From: Phycisphaerae bacterium
Lineage (GTDB): Bacteria > Planctomycetota > Phycisphaerae > UBA1845 > UTPLA1
Direction: 5' to 3'
Length of the DNA stretch: 64,000 bases
NCBI GenBank assembly: GCA_023150615.1
Contig: JAKLKO010000015.1
Location: 21,625-85,624, forward strand
Shown here: in pieces, positions 33,392 through 41,643 of the stretch
Numbering within the stretch: the first letter of the stretch is position 1
Layout: the number at the start of each line of letters is the position of its first letter
The notes under the pieces: model-generated
The model's input: the letters and a program-made list of their open reading frames with translations, nothing else
Database searches by the model: none
What the model was told of the DNA's origin: nothing
Made by a program: the position numbers and the translations under genes

Positions 33392-35377
33392 TCATCGCGC
33401 GCGACTCCCAGGCGGCCGCAGGATGCGGAAGATGTGGGCGACGCGTTCGGCGGGGTCCAGCCGCACGTAGCTCCGCGGTCCGCGCCAGGTGAATCGTTCG
33501 CCAGTCAGGACATCTTCCACGTCGAACGGAAGATCGACGGGAAGCCGCAACTCGTCAAGCGGCACGGGCAAGTGGGCATCGGCGGCGTCGTGTGGGTTGA
33601 CATTGATGACGATCAGGAGGTCGTCGGTCGGGTCGGCCTTGAGAAAGTAGAGCAGCGATGCGTGGGCGGGGTCAAGGAACGTGACGTTGGTCATTCGCTG
33701 CAGCGCGCGGAAGCGGCGGCGGATGCGGTTGATCGCCGCCACGTCGTCGTTGATGTTCCCCGGCGCGGAGAAGTCGCGCGGGCGGATCTGGAAGATGTCC
33801 GAGTCGAGCGGTTCCTCGCTGTCGGGCCGCACGGCCTGGCCCTCGCACAGCTCGAAGCCACTGCAGATTCCGTAGATCGGCGACAAGGTGGCAGCGGCGA
33901 TCAGGCGGATGCGGAAGGCAGCGCGGCCGCCGGTCTGAAGGAAGGCGTGGATGTTGTCGGGCGTGTTCGTGAAGAAATTGCCGCGGAAGGAGGCGGCGCG
34001 CCGCGGCGATGCCAGCTCGGTGACGTACTCGCGGAGTTCGTCGGCGGTGTTGCGCCACATGAAGTAGGTGTACGACTGGCAGAAGCCGAGCTTGGCCAGG
34101 CCGAGCATGGGCTTGGGCCGCGTGAAGGCCTCGGCGAGGAAGATCACGTCGGGATGGGCGGCCTTGATGTCGGCGATCAGCCATTCCCAGAACGCGAAGG
34201 GTTTCGTGTGCGGGTTGTCGACGCGGAAGATCCGCACGCCGCGGTCGATCCAGAATCGCAGGATGTCGCGGCAGGCGCTCCAGAGCGCTGCGCGGTCCTC
34301 GCACCAGAAGTTCAGCGGGACGATGTCGTCGTAGGTGTGCGGCGGGTTTTCGGCGCAGCGGATCGAGCCATCTGCGCGGACGTGGAACCAGTCCGGGTGC
34401 TGGCGGATCCACGGATGGTCCGGCGAGCACTGCAGCGCGTAGTCGATCGCGACTTCCAGCCGGAGGTCGGCCGCGGCGCGGACGAAGCGATCGAAGTCGG
34501 CGACCGTTCCGAGCGCGGGTTCGACGGCGGTGTGGCCACCGTGCTCGTTGCCGATGGCCCAGACGCTGCCAGGATCGCCCGGCGCGGCGACGCGGGCGTT
34601 GTTGCGGCCTTTGCGATGCGTGCGGCCGATCGGGTGGATCGGCGGCAGGTATACGACGTCGAAGCCGAGTTCCGCGATCCGCGGCAGGGCGCGGATGGCA
34701 TCGTCGAAGGTGCCGTGCCGGTCGGGCGACGAGGTCTGCGATCGCGGGAAGAACTCGTACCACGCGCCGACGCCGGCGCGCTCGCGATCCACGACGATGG
34801 GCAACACGCGCTCGTACGTCGCACGCAGACGGTCGTCGATCGTGCGCTCCATCGCCGCCGCCAGTTCGGCATCTCCCGCCGCGCGGATGCGAGCGTCGAT
34901 CGGGGTCCGCGCATCGCAGAGCACGCGAGCGGCGTCCGGCAGGGTCGATCGGTCCGCGAGCGCCGTGCGGATCATCCGCGCGCCGTCGAGCAACTCGGAT
35001 GCGACATCCTGTCCGGCCTCGATGCGGGCGTGCAGGTCGCGGACCCAGGTCCCGAACGCGTCGATCCACGCCTGAACGGTGAAGACCCAGCGGCCGATCC
35101 GGTCGGGCAAGAAGCGGCCGATCCAGCGGTCGGGGCCGTACTCGTGCACGAGGGGGGAGAAACTCCAATTGGAGTCTCCCGGTCCGCGATAGTTGACCCT
35201 CGCCGAGATGAGACTGAAGCCCGCACCGAAGATGTCGGCCGAGACCTCGATCGGCTCACCGAGCAGCGATTTGGCGGCGTAGCGCCCGCCGTCGAGTTCG
35301 GGCTGCACGCGTTCGATGACGAGTCGCGGCGACTCGACGGCGGCGGTCGGTCGGGGGTCCGGGTCCGTGGCGTCCAT
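33392..35377 (-). CDS. glgE: Maltose-1-phosphate maltosyltransferase GlgE
   Basis: 661 residues. Extends alpha-1,4-glucan from maltose-1-phosphate. Characteristic GH13_3 features: N-terminal beta-sandwich with DGGRYAAKSLLGEPIEVSAD, KGRNNARVAAPGDPGSVWAI, nucleophile Asp in RVDNPHTKPFAFWEWL (about 386), Glu in LAEAFTRPKP (about 413). Start 35377 is four bases after the stop of the E2 gene; the frame extends upstream into E2 but that part is not homologous. No maltose-1-phosphate-forming enzyme (GlgM, TreS-Pep2) is in the window. Confidence 0.95.
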   Translation of the reverse strand: MDATDPDPRPTAAVESPRLVIERVQPELDGGRYAAKSLLGEPIEVSADIFGAGFSLISARVNYRGPGDSNWSFSPLVHEYGPDRWIGRFLPDRIGRWVFTVQAWIDAFGTWVRDLHARIEAGQDVASELLDGARMIRTALADRSTLPDAARVLCDARTPIDARIRAAGDAELAAAMERTIDDRLRATYERVLPIVVDRERAGVGAWYEFFPRSQTSSPDRHGTFDDAIRALPRIAELGFDVVYLPPIHPIGRTHRKGRNNARVAAPGDPGSVWAIGNEHGGHTAVEPALGTVADFDRFVRAAADLRLEVAIDYALQCSPDHPWIRQHPDWFHVRADGSIRCAENPPHTYDDIVPLNFWCEDRAALWSACRDILRFWIDRGVRIFRVDNPHTKPFAFWEWLIADIKAAHPDVIFLAEAFTRPKPMLGLAKLGFCQSYTYFMWRNTADELREYVTELASPRRAASFRGNFFTNTPDNIHAFLQTGGRAAFRIRLIAAATLSPIYGICSGFELCEGQAVRPDSEEPLDSDIFQIRPRDFSAPGNINDDVAAINRIRRRFRALQRMTNVTFLDPAHASLLYFLKADPTDDLLIVINVNPHDAADAHLPVPLDELRLPVDLPFDVEDVLTGERFTWRGPRSYVRLDPAERVAHIFRILRPPGSRAR

Positions 35378-35381
35378 CGCG

Positions 35382-36770
35382 CTACGAGACGAGCAGCAGG
35401 TTGAGCGGGTTTTCGAGATAGCCGATGACCGTCCGCACGAAGCGCGCCGCGTCGGCGCCATCGACGACGCGGTGATCGAACGATAGCGAGAGGGGCAACT
35501 GCATCCGCGGGACGATCTGCCCATCGCGGACGGCCGGTTGCAGCGCCGTGCGGCCCAGTCCGAGGATTCCGACCTCGGGGTAGTTGATCATCGGCGTGAC
35601 AAACGTGCCGCCGAGCGGACCGACGTTGGTGATCGTAAAGGTCCCGCCGCGCAGCTCGGCGATCTCGAACTTGGCCGACCGCGCCCGCTCGGCCAGGTCG
35701 GCCAGTTCCATCGAGATCTTCACCAGGCTCCTGCTCTCACAGTTGCGCAGCGCGGGCACAACGAGACCGCGCGGCGTATCGACGGCGACGCCGACGTGGA
35801 CGTAGTCCTTGTAGATGATCTCGCCCGCCGCCTCGTCGAAGGAGCAATTGAGGATCGGATGCTGTTGCAGCGCGCTGGCGACTGCCTTGATGACGAAAGC
35901 GGTGAGCGTGAGCTTCGCGCCTTTCTGCTGGAACGCGGCCGACTGTTGTTTGCGGAAGTTCTCGAGGTCCGTCACGTCCGCGACGTCGCAGTGCGTCACG
36001 TGCGGGACGATTGTGTAGGAGCGGACCATCTGCCGCGCGATCGTCTTGCGAATCTGCGTGATCGCCTCGCGGCGGATCGGGCCCCACTGCGAGAAGTCGG
36101 GCAGCGGCTCCGTCGAGGCGGGTCGCCCCGGCTCCAGCGAGGGAGCGACCGTTGCGGGCGCGGTCGGCTCGGCCCGGCGCGGCGCAACGCCGGTGCCGCT
36201 GGGACCGGCGAGCGAATAACGCTCGAGGTCTTCGCGAACGATCCGGCCGCCCGGGCCGGTACCGCGGACCTGCGTCAGGTCGATGTTCATCTCCCGGGCC
36301 AGTCGCCGGATGGCCGGCGCTGCGGGGATCGGCCCGCGCGGCTCGACGGTTTCGGAGCGGCGGGTCGCCTCGGCCGCGGCGCGAGCGGGCTGGGACGCCG
36401 TGATCGCCGGCGCGGGTTCACGTCTCGGCACGGCCGGTGGTGCAGGGGCGCGTGCAGGCGTCGTGGCTGGAGCGGTGCGGGGTGGCGCCGCGGGCGCTCG
36501 GGCCGGCGTCGGCGACGGGGGCGCTTCACCGCCGGCGGTTTCGACGGCCAGGAGCACCTGTCCGACCTTGACGTTGTCGCCGGACTTGACGTGCAGTCTG
36601 GACACGACGCCGGCGAAGGGCACTGGAATCTCGACCGCGGCCTTGTCGGTCTCGACCTCCATGATCATCTGGTCCTCGCGGACGGTGTCGCCCTCCTTGA
36701 CGTGGATGTTGATGATCTGGGCCTCGTGAATACCCTCGCCCAGGTCGGGAAGCTTGAACTCCTTCGCCAT
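35382..36770 (-). CDS. 2-oxoacid dehydrogenase E2, dihydrolipoyl acyltransferase
   Basis: 462 residues. One lipoyl domain with EVETDKAAVEI (lipoyl Lys about 44), a Pro/Ala-rich linker (about 84-155), a peripheral subunit-binding domain (AIRRLAREMNIDL...GRIVREDL) and the catalytic domain ending with SFDHRVVDGADAARF (active His and Asp). Single-lipoyl E2 is typical of the alpha2-beta2 type pyruvate or branched-chain complexes. It follows E1beta by 43 bp; E3 is not in the window. Confidence 0.95.
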   Translation of the reverse strand: MAKEFKLPDLGEGIHEAQIINIHVKEGDTVREDQMIMEVETDKAAVEIPVPFAGVVSRLHVKSGDNVKVGQVLLAVETAGGEAPPSPTPARAPAAPPRTAPATTPARAPAPPAVPRREPAPAITASQPARAAAEATRRSETVEPRGPIPAAPAIRRLAREMNIDLTQVRGTGPGGRIVREDLERYSLAGPSGTGVAPRRAEPTAPATVAPSLEPGRPASTEPLPDFSQWGPIRREAITQIRKTIARQMVRSYTIVPHVTHCDVADVTDLENFRKQQSAAFQQKGAKLTLTAFVIKAVASALQQHPILNCSFDEAAGEIIYKDYVHVGVAVDTPRGLVVPALRNCESRSLVKISMELADLAERARSAKFEIAELRGGTFTITNVGPLGGTFVTPMINYPEVGILGLGRTALQPAVRDGQIVPRMQLPLSLSFDHRVVDGADAARFVRTVIGYLENPLNLLLVS

Positions 36771-36813
36771 CGGTGATTACTCCGCGTTTTCGCGCGACCG
36801 CCGCCGCACGCGC

Positions 36814-37794
36814 CTAAAACGTGACCACGTCACGCGCCGCCGCCACGATCCGCCGCGAGTCGGGGATGAAGTACCGCTCGGTCGCGAAGAACGGCATGAT
36901 GACGTCGTAGCCGGTCACGCGACGGATCGGCGCTTCCAGGTACATCAGGCTGCGCTCGCAGATCCGCGCGACGACCTCCGCGCCCGGTCCGCAGGTCCGC
37001 GGCGCTTCATGGACGACGACGGCCCGGCCGGTCTTCTCGATCGATGCACAGATCGTCTCGGTGTCCATGGGCGAGATCGTCTGGAGGTCGATGACCTCGG
37101 CGTCGATGTCGTGTTCTTCGGCCAGCTCGTCCGCCGCCTCGAGCGTCGGACGCAGCGAAGCGCCGTACGAGATGATCGTGACGTTGGAGCCGGGCCGCGC
37201 GACGGCCGCCTTGCCGATCGGGAAGTCCTCCGGATCGTCGGGCACTTCTTCCTTGAACGCGCGGTAAGACGCCTTCGGTTCGTAGAACACGACCGGATCG
37301 GGATCATGCACGGCCGCGCGCAGCAGCGCCCGCGCGTTCCGCGGTCCGGACGGAATGACCATTTTCAGACCGGGCAGGTGGGCCCAGATTGTCTCGCGGC
37401 TCTCGCTGTGGTGCTCGATCGCGCGGATGCCCGCACCATACGGCATGCGGACGACCATCGGGCACGTATAGCGGCCGCGAGTCCGAGTCCGGAATCGCGA
37501 GACGTGATTCTCGATCTGGTGGAACGCGTGGTAGCCGAACCCGGAGAACTGCATCTCGATGACGGGCCGCAGCCCGCGCAGGCACAGGCCAACCGCGACG
37601 CCGGCGATGCAGGATTCGGCCACGGGTGCATCGACGACGCGGTCCTCGCCGAATTCGTCGTAGAGTCCCTCGGTGACGCGGAAGACGCCGCCGTCCTTGC
37701 CGACATCTTGTCCGAAGATCAGCGTGTCCGGGTCCTCGCGCAGAATCTCGCGGAGGGCGAGATTGAGCGCCTGGACCATCGTGAGCTTCGCCAT
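36814..37794 (-). CDS. 2-oxoacid dehydrogenase E1 beta subunit
   Basis: 326 residues. Transketolase-like pyrimidine domain (DTLIFGQDVGKDGGVFRVT, VVDAPVAESCIAGVAVGL) and C-terminal domain (IDLQTISPMDTETI, VVVHEAP). It pairs with E1 alpha to decarboxylate a 2-oxoacid with thiamine diphosphate. Sequence style is closer to the pyruvate or branched-chain acid group of alpha2-beta2 enzymes; the exact substrate cannot be read off. Confidence 0.94.
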   Translation of the reverse strand: MAKLTMVQALNLALREILREDPDTLIFGQDVGKDGGVFRVTEGLYDEFGEDRVVDAPVAESCIAGVAVGLCLRGLRPVIEMQFSGFGYHAFHQIENHVSRFRTRTRGRYTCPMVVRMPYGAGIRAIEHHSESRETIWAHLPGLKMVIPSGPRNARALLRAAVHDPDPVVFYEPKASYRAFKEEVPDDPEDFPIGKAAVARPGSNVTIISYGASLRPTLEAADELAEEHDIDAEVIDLQTISPMDTETICASIEKTGRAVVVHEAPRTCGPGAEVVARICERSLMYLEAPIRRVTGYDVIMPFFATERYFIPDSRRIVAAARDVVTF

Positions 37795-37829
37795 ACCTGC
37801 GTTCCTGCGCGCCCGCGGCGCGTCCGAAC

Positions 37830-38975
37830 CTACGCGTCCGCCAGTTGCCGCGGCTCGGGTTGCTCGGTCCCATCGTCCGACGACAGCGCCGCCATGGACT
37901 CTAGAAACTCCCGCGCGTGCGCCGCGAGGCTCGGCGGCATCTCGGCGAACGTGTGGCGGAAGCTGTCCATCGGATCGGGCTGGTACTTTTCCGCGCGCTC
38001 AACGGCCTGGCGGATCTCCTCGGCGATCTCCGCCTCGATCAGCTCCACCGCCGCGTCATCGAGCAATCCGGTGCGGACCATGTATTTGTGAAAGCGAACG
38101 AGGGGGTCTTTCGGCTTCCAGCACTCGACCTCTTCATCCGAGCGGTATTTCTTCGGGTCGTCGGCCGTCGTGTGCACGCCGAGCCGGTACGTCACCGCTT
38201 CGATCAGCGTCGGACCGCCGCCGGTGCGAGCGCGGTCGGCCGCCTCGCGGGCTGCGACGATCATGGCGAAGATGTCGTTGCCATCGGCCTGAATGCCATC
38301 GAAGCCATAGGCGATGCACTTTTGCACGAGGGTGGGCGCTTTTGACTGCTTGTCACGGGGCAGCGAGATGGCCCAGTGGTTGTTCTGAATGACGCAGATG
38401 AACGGGAGCTGGTGCACCCCCGCGAAGTTCATGGCCTCGTGGAAGTCGCCTTCGGACGTGCCGCCGTCGCCGAGAAAGCAGAATGCCACCGACGGATCGC
38501 CCTTGAGCTTGCAGCCCCACGCGATGCCCGCGGCGTGCAGGCACTGCGTCGCCACCGGCACGCAGATCGGCAGGTCGTTCACGCCCTCCGGAACGGACGC
38601 GCCATACTCGTGCCCGCCCCACCACAGGATGATCTTGTCCATCGGCCAGCCGCGCCAGAGCATCGCCGCCGGCTCGCGGAACGACGGAATGAACCAGTCG
38701 TTCGGCTTCATCACGAAGGCCGGCCCGAGCGACGCGGCCTCCTGGCCCATCGCGGGGCCGAACGTGCCGATACGGCCCTGTCGCTGAAGACGCAGCAGGC
38801 GTTCGTCGAGTCGCCGCGACAGGAGCATCGCGCGGTAGAGCTTCTTCAGCTCGGTCGGGCTGAGCTTGGGATCCAGCGCGGGGTCGGCGTTTCCCTCCGA
38901 ATCGAGGATCGAGAGCGACTCGATCCGGTGCGGCAGTTGTATCGGACGGCGAGGCAACGTCTCCTCCTTCGGCAC
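37830..38975 (-). CDS. pdhA: 2-oxoacid dehydrogenase E1 alpha subunit (pyruvate type likely)
   Basis: 381 residues, GTG start. Thiamine diphosphate binding motif FLGDGGTSEGDFHEAMNFAG ending in QNNHWAIS, then the phosphorylation-loop region YRLGVHTTADDPKKYR. E1 alpha of alpha2-beta2 complexes. It opens the run E1alpha-E1beta-E2-glgE-glgX-glgB, and a promoter is visible about 110 bp upstream. The pdhA symbol is by likelihood; a branched-chain enzyme is the alternative. Confidence 0.92.
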   Translation of the reverse strand: MPKEETLPRRPIQLPHRIESLSILDSEGNADPALDPKLSPTELKKLYRAMLLSRRLDERLLRLQRQGRIGTFGPAMGQEAASLGPAFVMKPNDWFIPSFREPAAMLWRGWPMDKIILWWGGHEYGASVPEGVNDLPICVPVATQCLHAAGIAWGCKLKGDPSVAFCFLGDGGTSEGDFHEAMNFAGVHQLPFICVIQNNHWAISLPRDKQSKAPTLVQKCIAYGFDGIQADGNDIFAMIVAAREAADRARTGGGPTLIEAVTYRLGVHTTADDPKKYRSDEEVECWKPKDPLVRFHKYMVRTGLLDDAAVELIEAEIAEEIRQAVERAEKYQPDPMDSFRHTFAEMPPSLAAHAREFLESMAALSSDDGTEQPEPRQLADA

Positions 38976-39084
38976 CTTCCGGCGACGTGCGTGCGCGGAA
39001 TCGCGGCCGTCGCGCGCCGGACCATCGTTCGCCGGGATTCCCGTCGGAATCGTCGACCGCGGCCCGGCCGGCCGGCGTTCGCGG

Positions 39085-39112
39085 ATTGTAGCGGAAGGCG
39101 CATCGGTCGCAA
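39085..39112 (-). promoter_or_regulatory. Promoter of the pdhA-glgB run
   Basis: On the minus strand TTGCGA (39112-39107), 16 bp, TACAAT (39090-39085), leaving a leader of about 105 bp before the GTG start. Confidence 0.55.
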
Positions 39113-39184
39113 CGATTCGCGGGCGCGGCGGGATTGTGCGGTTGCACCAAGCGCGGGAGTGAATCGGGGCGCACGGGTGCGCGA

Positions 39185-40123
39185 TCAGCCGAGGTGTCGC
39201 CGGTACCAGTCGATCGAGCGACGCAGCCCTTCGTCGAACGTCACGGACGGTTCGTAGCCGATGACTTCTTTCGCGCGTCGGATGTCGGCCCAGGAGTGCT
39301 TGATGTCGCCGGGCCGCGCGGGCACGTACTTCGGCGCGACGGCGGTGGCGAGCAGCGCGTTGATCCGGGCGATGACCTGGTTAACGCTGATTTGCTCGCC
39401 GCAGGCGATGTTGACGACCTCGCCGCAGACGCGATCGGCCGAGGCAGCGAGGAGATTGGCCTGCACGACGTTCTCGATGTACGTGAAGTCGCGCGTCTGC
39501 TCGCCGTCGCCGTAGACCGTCGGCGGCTCGCCGCGGAGGATTTTGGTCACGAACGCGGGGATCGCGGCGGCGTACTGGCTGGTCGGGTCCTGTCGCGGAC
39601 CGAAGACGTTGAAGTACCTCAGTGAGATCGTCTGGAGCGCCCAGACGCTCGCAAATGCGCGGCAATACTGCTCGCCGGTGAGCTTCTGCACGGCATAGGG
39701 GCTGAGCGGGTCGGAGCGCATCGACTCGATCTTCGGCAGCGTCGGCGACTCCCCATAGGCCGAGCTGCTGGCGGCATAGACGAAGCGGCGGACCTTCGCG
39801 TCGCGGGCGGCCATGAGCATGTTCAGGGTGCCGTTGATGTTGCAGCCGTGGCTGGTGACCGGGTCCTGCACGGACTTGGGGACGGACGGCAGGGCGGCCT
39901 GATGCAACACGATCTCGACGCCCTCACAGGCCGCGCGGCAGGTCGCCGCGTCGCGCATGTCGCCTTCGAGCAGCTCGATGCGGTCGAGGAACGGCGCGAG
40001 GTTCTCGCGCTTGCCGGTGATGTAGTTATCGAGGACGCGGACCGGCTCGCCCGCTTTGCACAGCGCTTCAACGAGATGCGAACCGATGAAGCCGGCGCCG
40101 CCGGTGACGAGATACCTGGGCAC
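39185..40123 (-). CDS. NAD-dependent sugar-nucleotide epimerase/dehydratase
   Basis: 312-residue extended short-chain dehydrogenase. Cofactor motif GGAGFIGSH at the N-terminus, LDNYITGK, active YAVQK (Tyr/Lys), RYFNVFGPRQDP, and TVYGDGEQTRDFTYIENVV as in UDP-GlcNAc or UDP-glucose C4-epimerases of the WbpP/GalE group. GTG start with AGGAG ahead. It probably feeds envelope polysaccharide synthesis. Substrate not certain. Confidence 0.88.
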   Translation of the reverse strand: MPRYLVTGGAGFIGSHLVEALCKAGEPVRVLDNYITGKRENLAPFLDRIELLEGDMRDAATCRAACEGVEIVLHQAALPSVPKSVQDPVTSHGCNINGTLNMLMAARDAKVRRFVYAASSSAYGESPTLPKIESMRSDPLSPYAVQKLTGEQYCRAFASVWALQTISLRYFNVFGPRQDPTSQYAAAIPAFVTKILRGEPPTVYGDGEQTRDFTYIENVVQANLLAASADRVCGEVVNIACGEQISVNQVIARINALLATAVAPKYVPARPGDIKHSWADIRRAKEVIGYEPSVTFDEGLRRSIDWYRRHLG

Positions 40124-40207
40124 GGGTCGCTCCTGATCGATGGATGCGCCGCGGCCCTGATACCGGCCGTCGGTACGGATGCGGACGCGGCGGCGCGCAT
40201 CGCACAG

Positions 40208-40213
40208 ATTCTA
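40208..40213 (-). promoter_or_regulatory. -10 box upstream of the epimerase gene
   Basis: TAGAAT on the minus strand about 85 bp before the GTG start; no matching -35 at the right distance. Confidence 0.35.
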
Positions 40214-40263
40214 TCGCGGATCGACGCCCCGCGCTTGAACGTCCGGTCGCGCTCGCCGCGGCG

Positions 40264-41118
40264 CTAGTCCGTCCGTCCGACAATCACGATGCCGGCGCGG
40301 TCGGCGGCCTCGATCATCCGGTCGCGGTCGAGCATCAGCGTTTTATCGCCCTCGATCACGAGCACCGCGCCGCCCGCCGCGGCCATCTGCTCGATCGTCG
40401 CCGGTCCGACCGTCGGTACGTCGAAGCGCGGGTCCTGGTTCGGCTTGGCCGTCTTGACCAGCGTCCAGCCGCCGGCCGGACACAGCTCGCCGCAGCGCGC
40501 GATCAGGCGCGCCGTGCCCTCGATCGCCTCGACGGCGATGATGTCCTTGTCCTTGACGGCGACCGATTGGCCGACGTCCAGGCGGCCCATCTCACGGGCG
40601 ATGCGCCAGCCGAGGGCGACGTCGTCCCCCTGCGCGGGCGTCGGGCGTCGGCGCGTCAGCACGCCGACCGGCGCGAGCGCATCGCGGCAGTACTGCGTCG
40701 AGTCGATCAAGCGGACGCCCTTCTCGGCCATCGCGTCGGCCACCGCCCGCAGCAGCGTGTCGTTTCGGCGATCGGCGGCCCTGAAATACCAGATTCGAAT
40801 GCTAGTCCAATCGGGCAGGTAGGCCAACCACTGCCGCCAGCGCGGCAGACGCAGCATCTGCGCCTTTTCCACCGCGCCGGCCATGATCGCCTCGCGCGCG
40901 CCTTCGCGGCGGAGGATGCGGATCCAGCGGCCGGCCTGGACGATTCCCGCGCGGTAGAAGACGTCGCCGGTCTCGCGCAGCGATTCATCGGCGCAGCCGC
41001 GGAGCGCGATGACGACGACGCGCCGGCCGGCCGCGCGGGCCCCGTCCGCGACGAGATGTGGAAACCGTCCGGATCCGGCGATGAGGCCGAGTGTTTCGCG
41101 AGGAGAGGGGGCCGTCAT
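40264..41118 (-). CDS. lpxI: UDP-2,3-diacylglucosamine pyrophosphatase LpxI
   Basis: 284 residues, DUF1009 family. N-terminal LGLIAGSGRFPHLVADGAR, central MAGAVEKAQM and DDTLLRAVA-like NDTLLRAVADAMAEKGV, and C-terminal GQSVAVKDKDIIAVEAIEGT with KPNQDPRFDVPTVGP. It cleaves UDP-diacylglucosamine to lipid X in lipid A synthesis, so the organism should make lipid A. A TATACT box lies nine bases ahead of the ATG. No other lpx gene is adjacent. Confidence 0.95.
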   Translation of the reverse strand: MTAPSPRETLGLIAGSGRFPHLVADGARAAGRRVVVIALRGCADESLRETGDVFYRAGIVQAGRWIRILRREGAREAIMAGAVEKAQMLRLPRWRQWLAYLPDWTSIRIWYFRAADRRNDTLLRAVADAMAEKGVRLIDSTQYCRDALAPVGVLTRRRPTPAQGDDVALGWRIAREMGRLDVGQSVAVKDKDIIAVEAIEGTARLIARCGELCPAGGWTLVKTAKPNQDPRFDVPTVGPATIEQMAAAGGAVLVIEGDKTLMLDRDRMIEAADRAGIVIVGRTD

Positions 41119-41231
41119 GCGTCGGACAGTATATCCGCGTCGAGCGTCGCGGAGGTGGGCCCGGCGGTTTGGTCGGGTTGGAATCGACGCGAGGCTCGGC
41201 CGGACGATGGGCCGTGGTGTAGAATGCGGTC
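41119..41231. promoter_or_regulatory. Divergent promoter pair: lpxI and the small orphan gene
   Basis: Minus strand: TATACT at 41133-41128, nine bases before the lpxI ATG. Plus strand: TAGAAT at 41220-41225, six bases before the GTG at 41232. Both genes lack a ribosome site, so both are probably leaderless or nearly so. Confidence 0.5.
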
Positions 41232-41588
41232 GTGGGTTTGCTTCGTGCGTTCATCTCGTTGTGGCGCGGCACGGCCGACCGCGACGCGTTTCTTGCGTAT
41301 CAGACCGGGCTGCTCGACTGGGCGCGCGACGTGCACGGGCTGACGCGCGACGAGTACGCCGCGCAGTTCGAGCGCCGCTACGTCTCGGCCGACGACCGCG
41401 ACCTGTTCTTCGAGTACCTGCTGGCGGCCAGCAAGGAGGCGCCGAGCTACGTCACCGATCATCCGCGGATGCTCGACGACCGGCGTCGGCTGTTCGAGCG
41501 TTTCGGGCTGCCGGTGCTGACGATGCGCGAGCTGCGCGACCTGGAGAACGACCGCCTGCGTCGGATGAACTCGCCGCTGCGGTTGTAG
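41232..41588 (+). CDS. Small acidic/basic helical protein, function unknown
   Basis: 118 residues, GTG start directly after a -10 box. No signal peptide or membrane helix. Predicted mostly helical; readable parts are GTADRDAFLAYQTGLLDWAR, HGLTRDEYAAQFERRY and LTMRELRDLENDRLRRMNS. It resembles no family I can name. Codon use matches the neighbours and the promoter context is good, so it is probably real. It lies between lpxI (divergent) and the sugar ABC permease (convergent). Confidence 0.6.
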   Translation: MGLLRAFISLWRGTADRDAFLAYQTGLLDWARDVHGLTRDEYAAQFERRYVSADDRDLFFEYLLAASKEAPSYVTDHPRMLDDRRRLFERFGLPVLTMRELRDLENDRLRRMNSPLRL

Positions 41589-41643
41589 CCGGACCGGATT
41601 GCGAGAGCGTCGCACGGACGTCTCGTCCGCGGCGGGCGCTCGG

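Noticed and set aside
31489..33492. Long plus-strand frames opposite glgX and glgE (31489-33492, 33434-35404)
   Set aside because: Shadows of clearly identified GH13 enzymes; the acidic, Val/Asp/Arg-rich products match no family.
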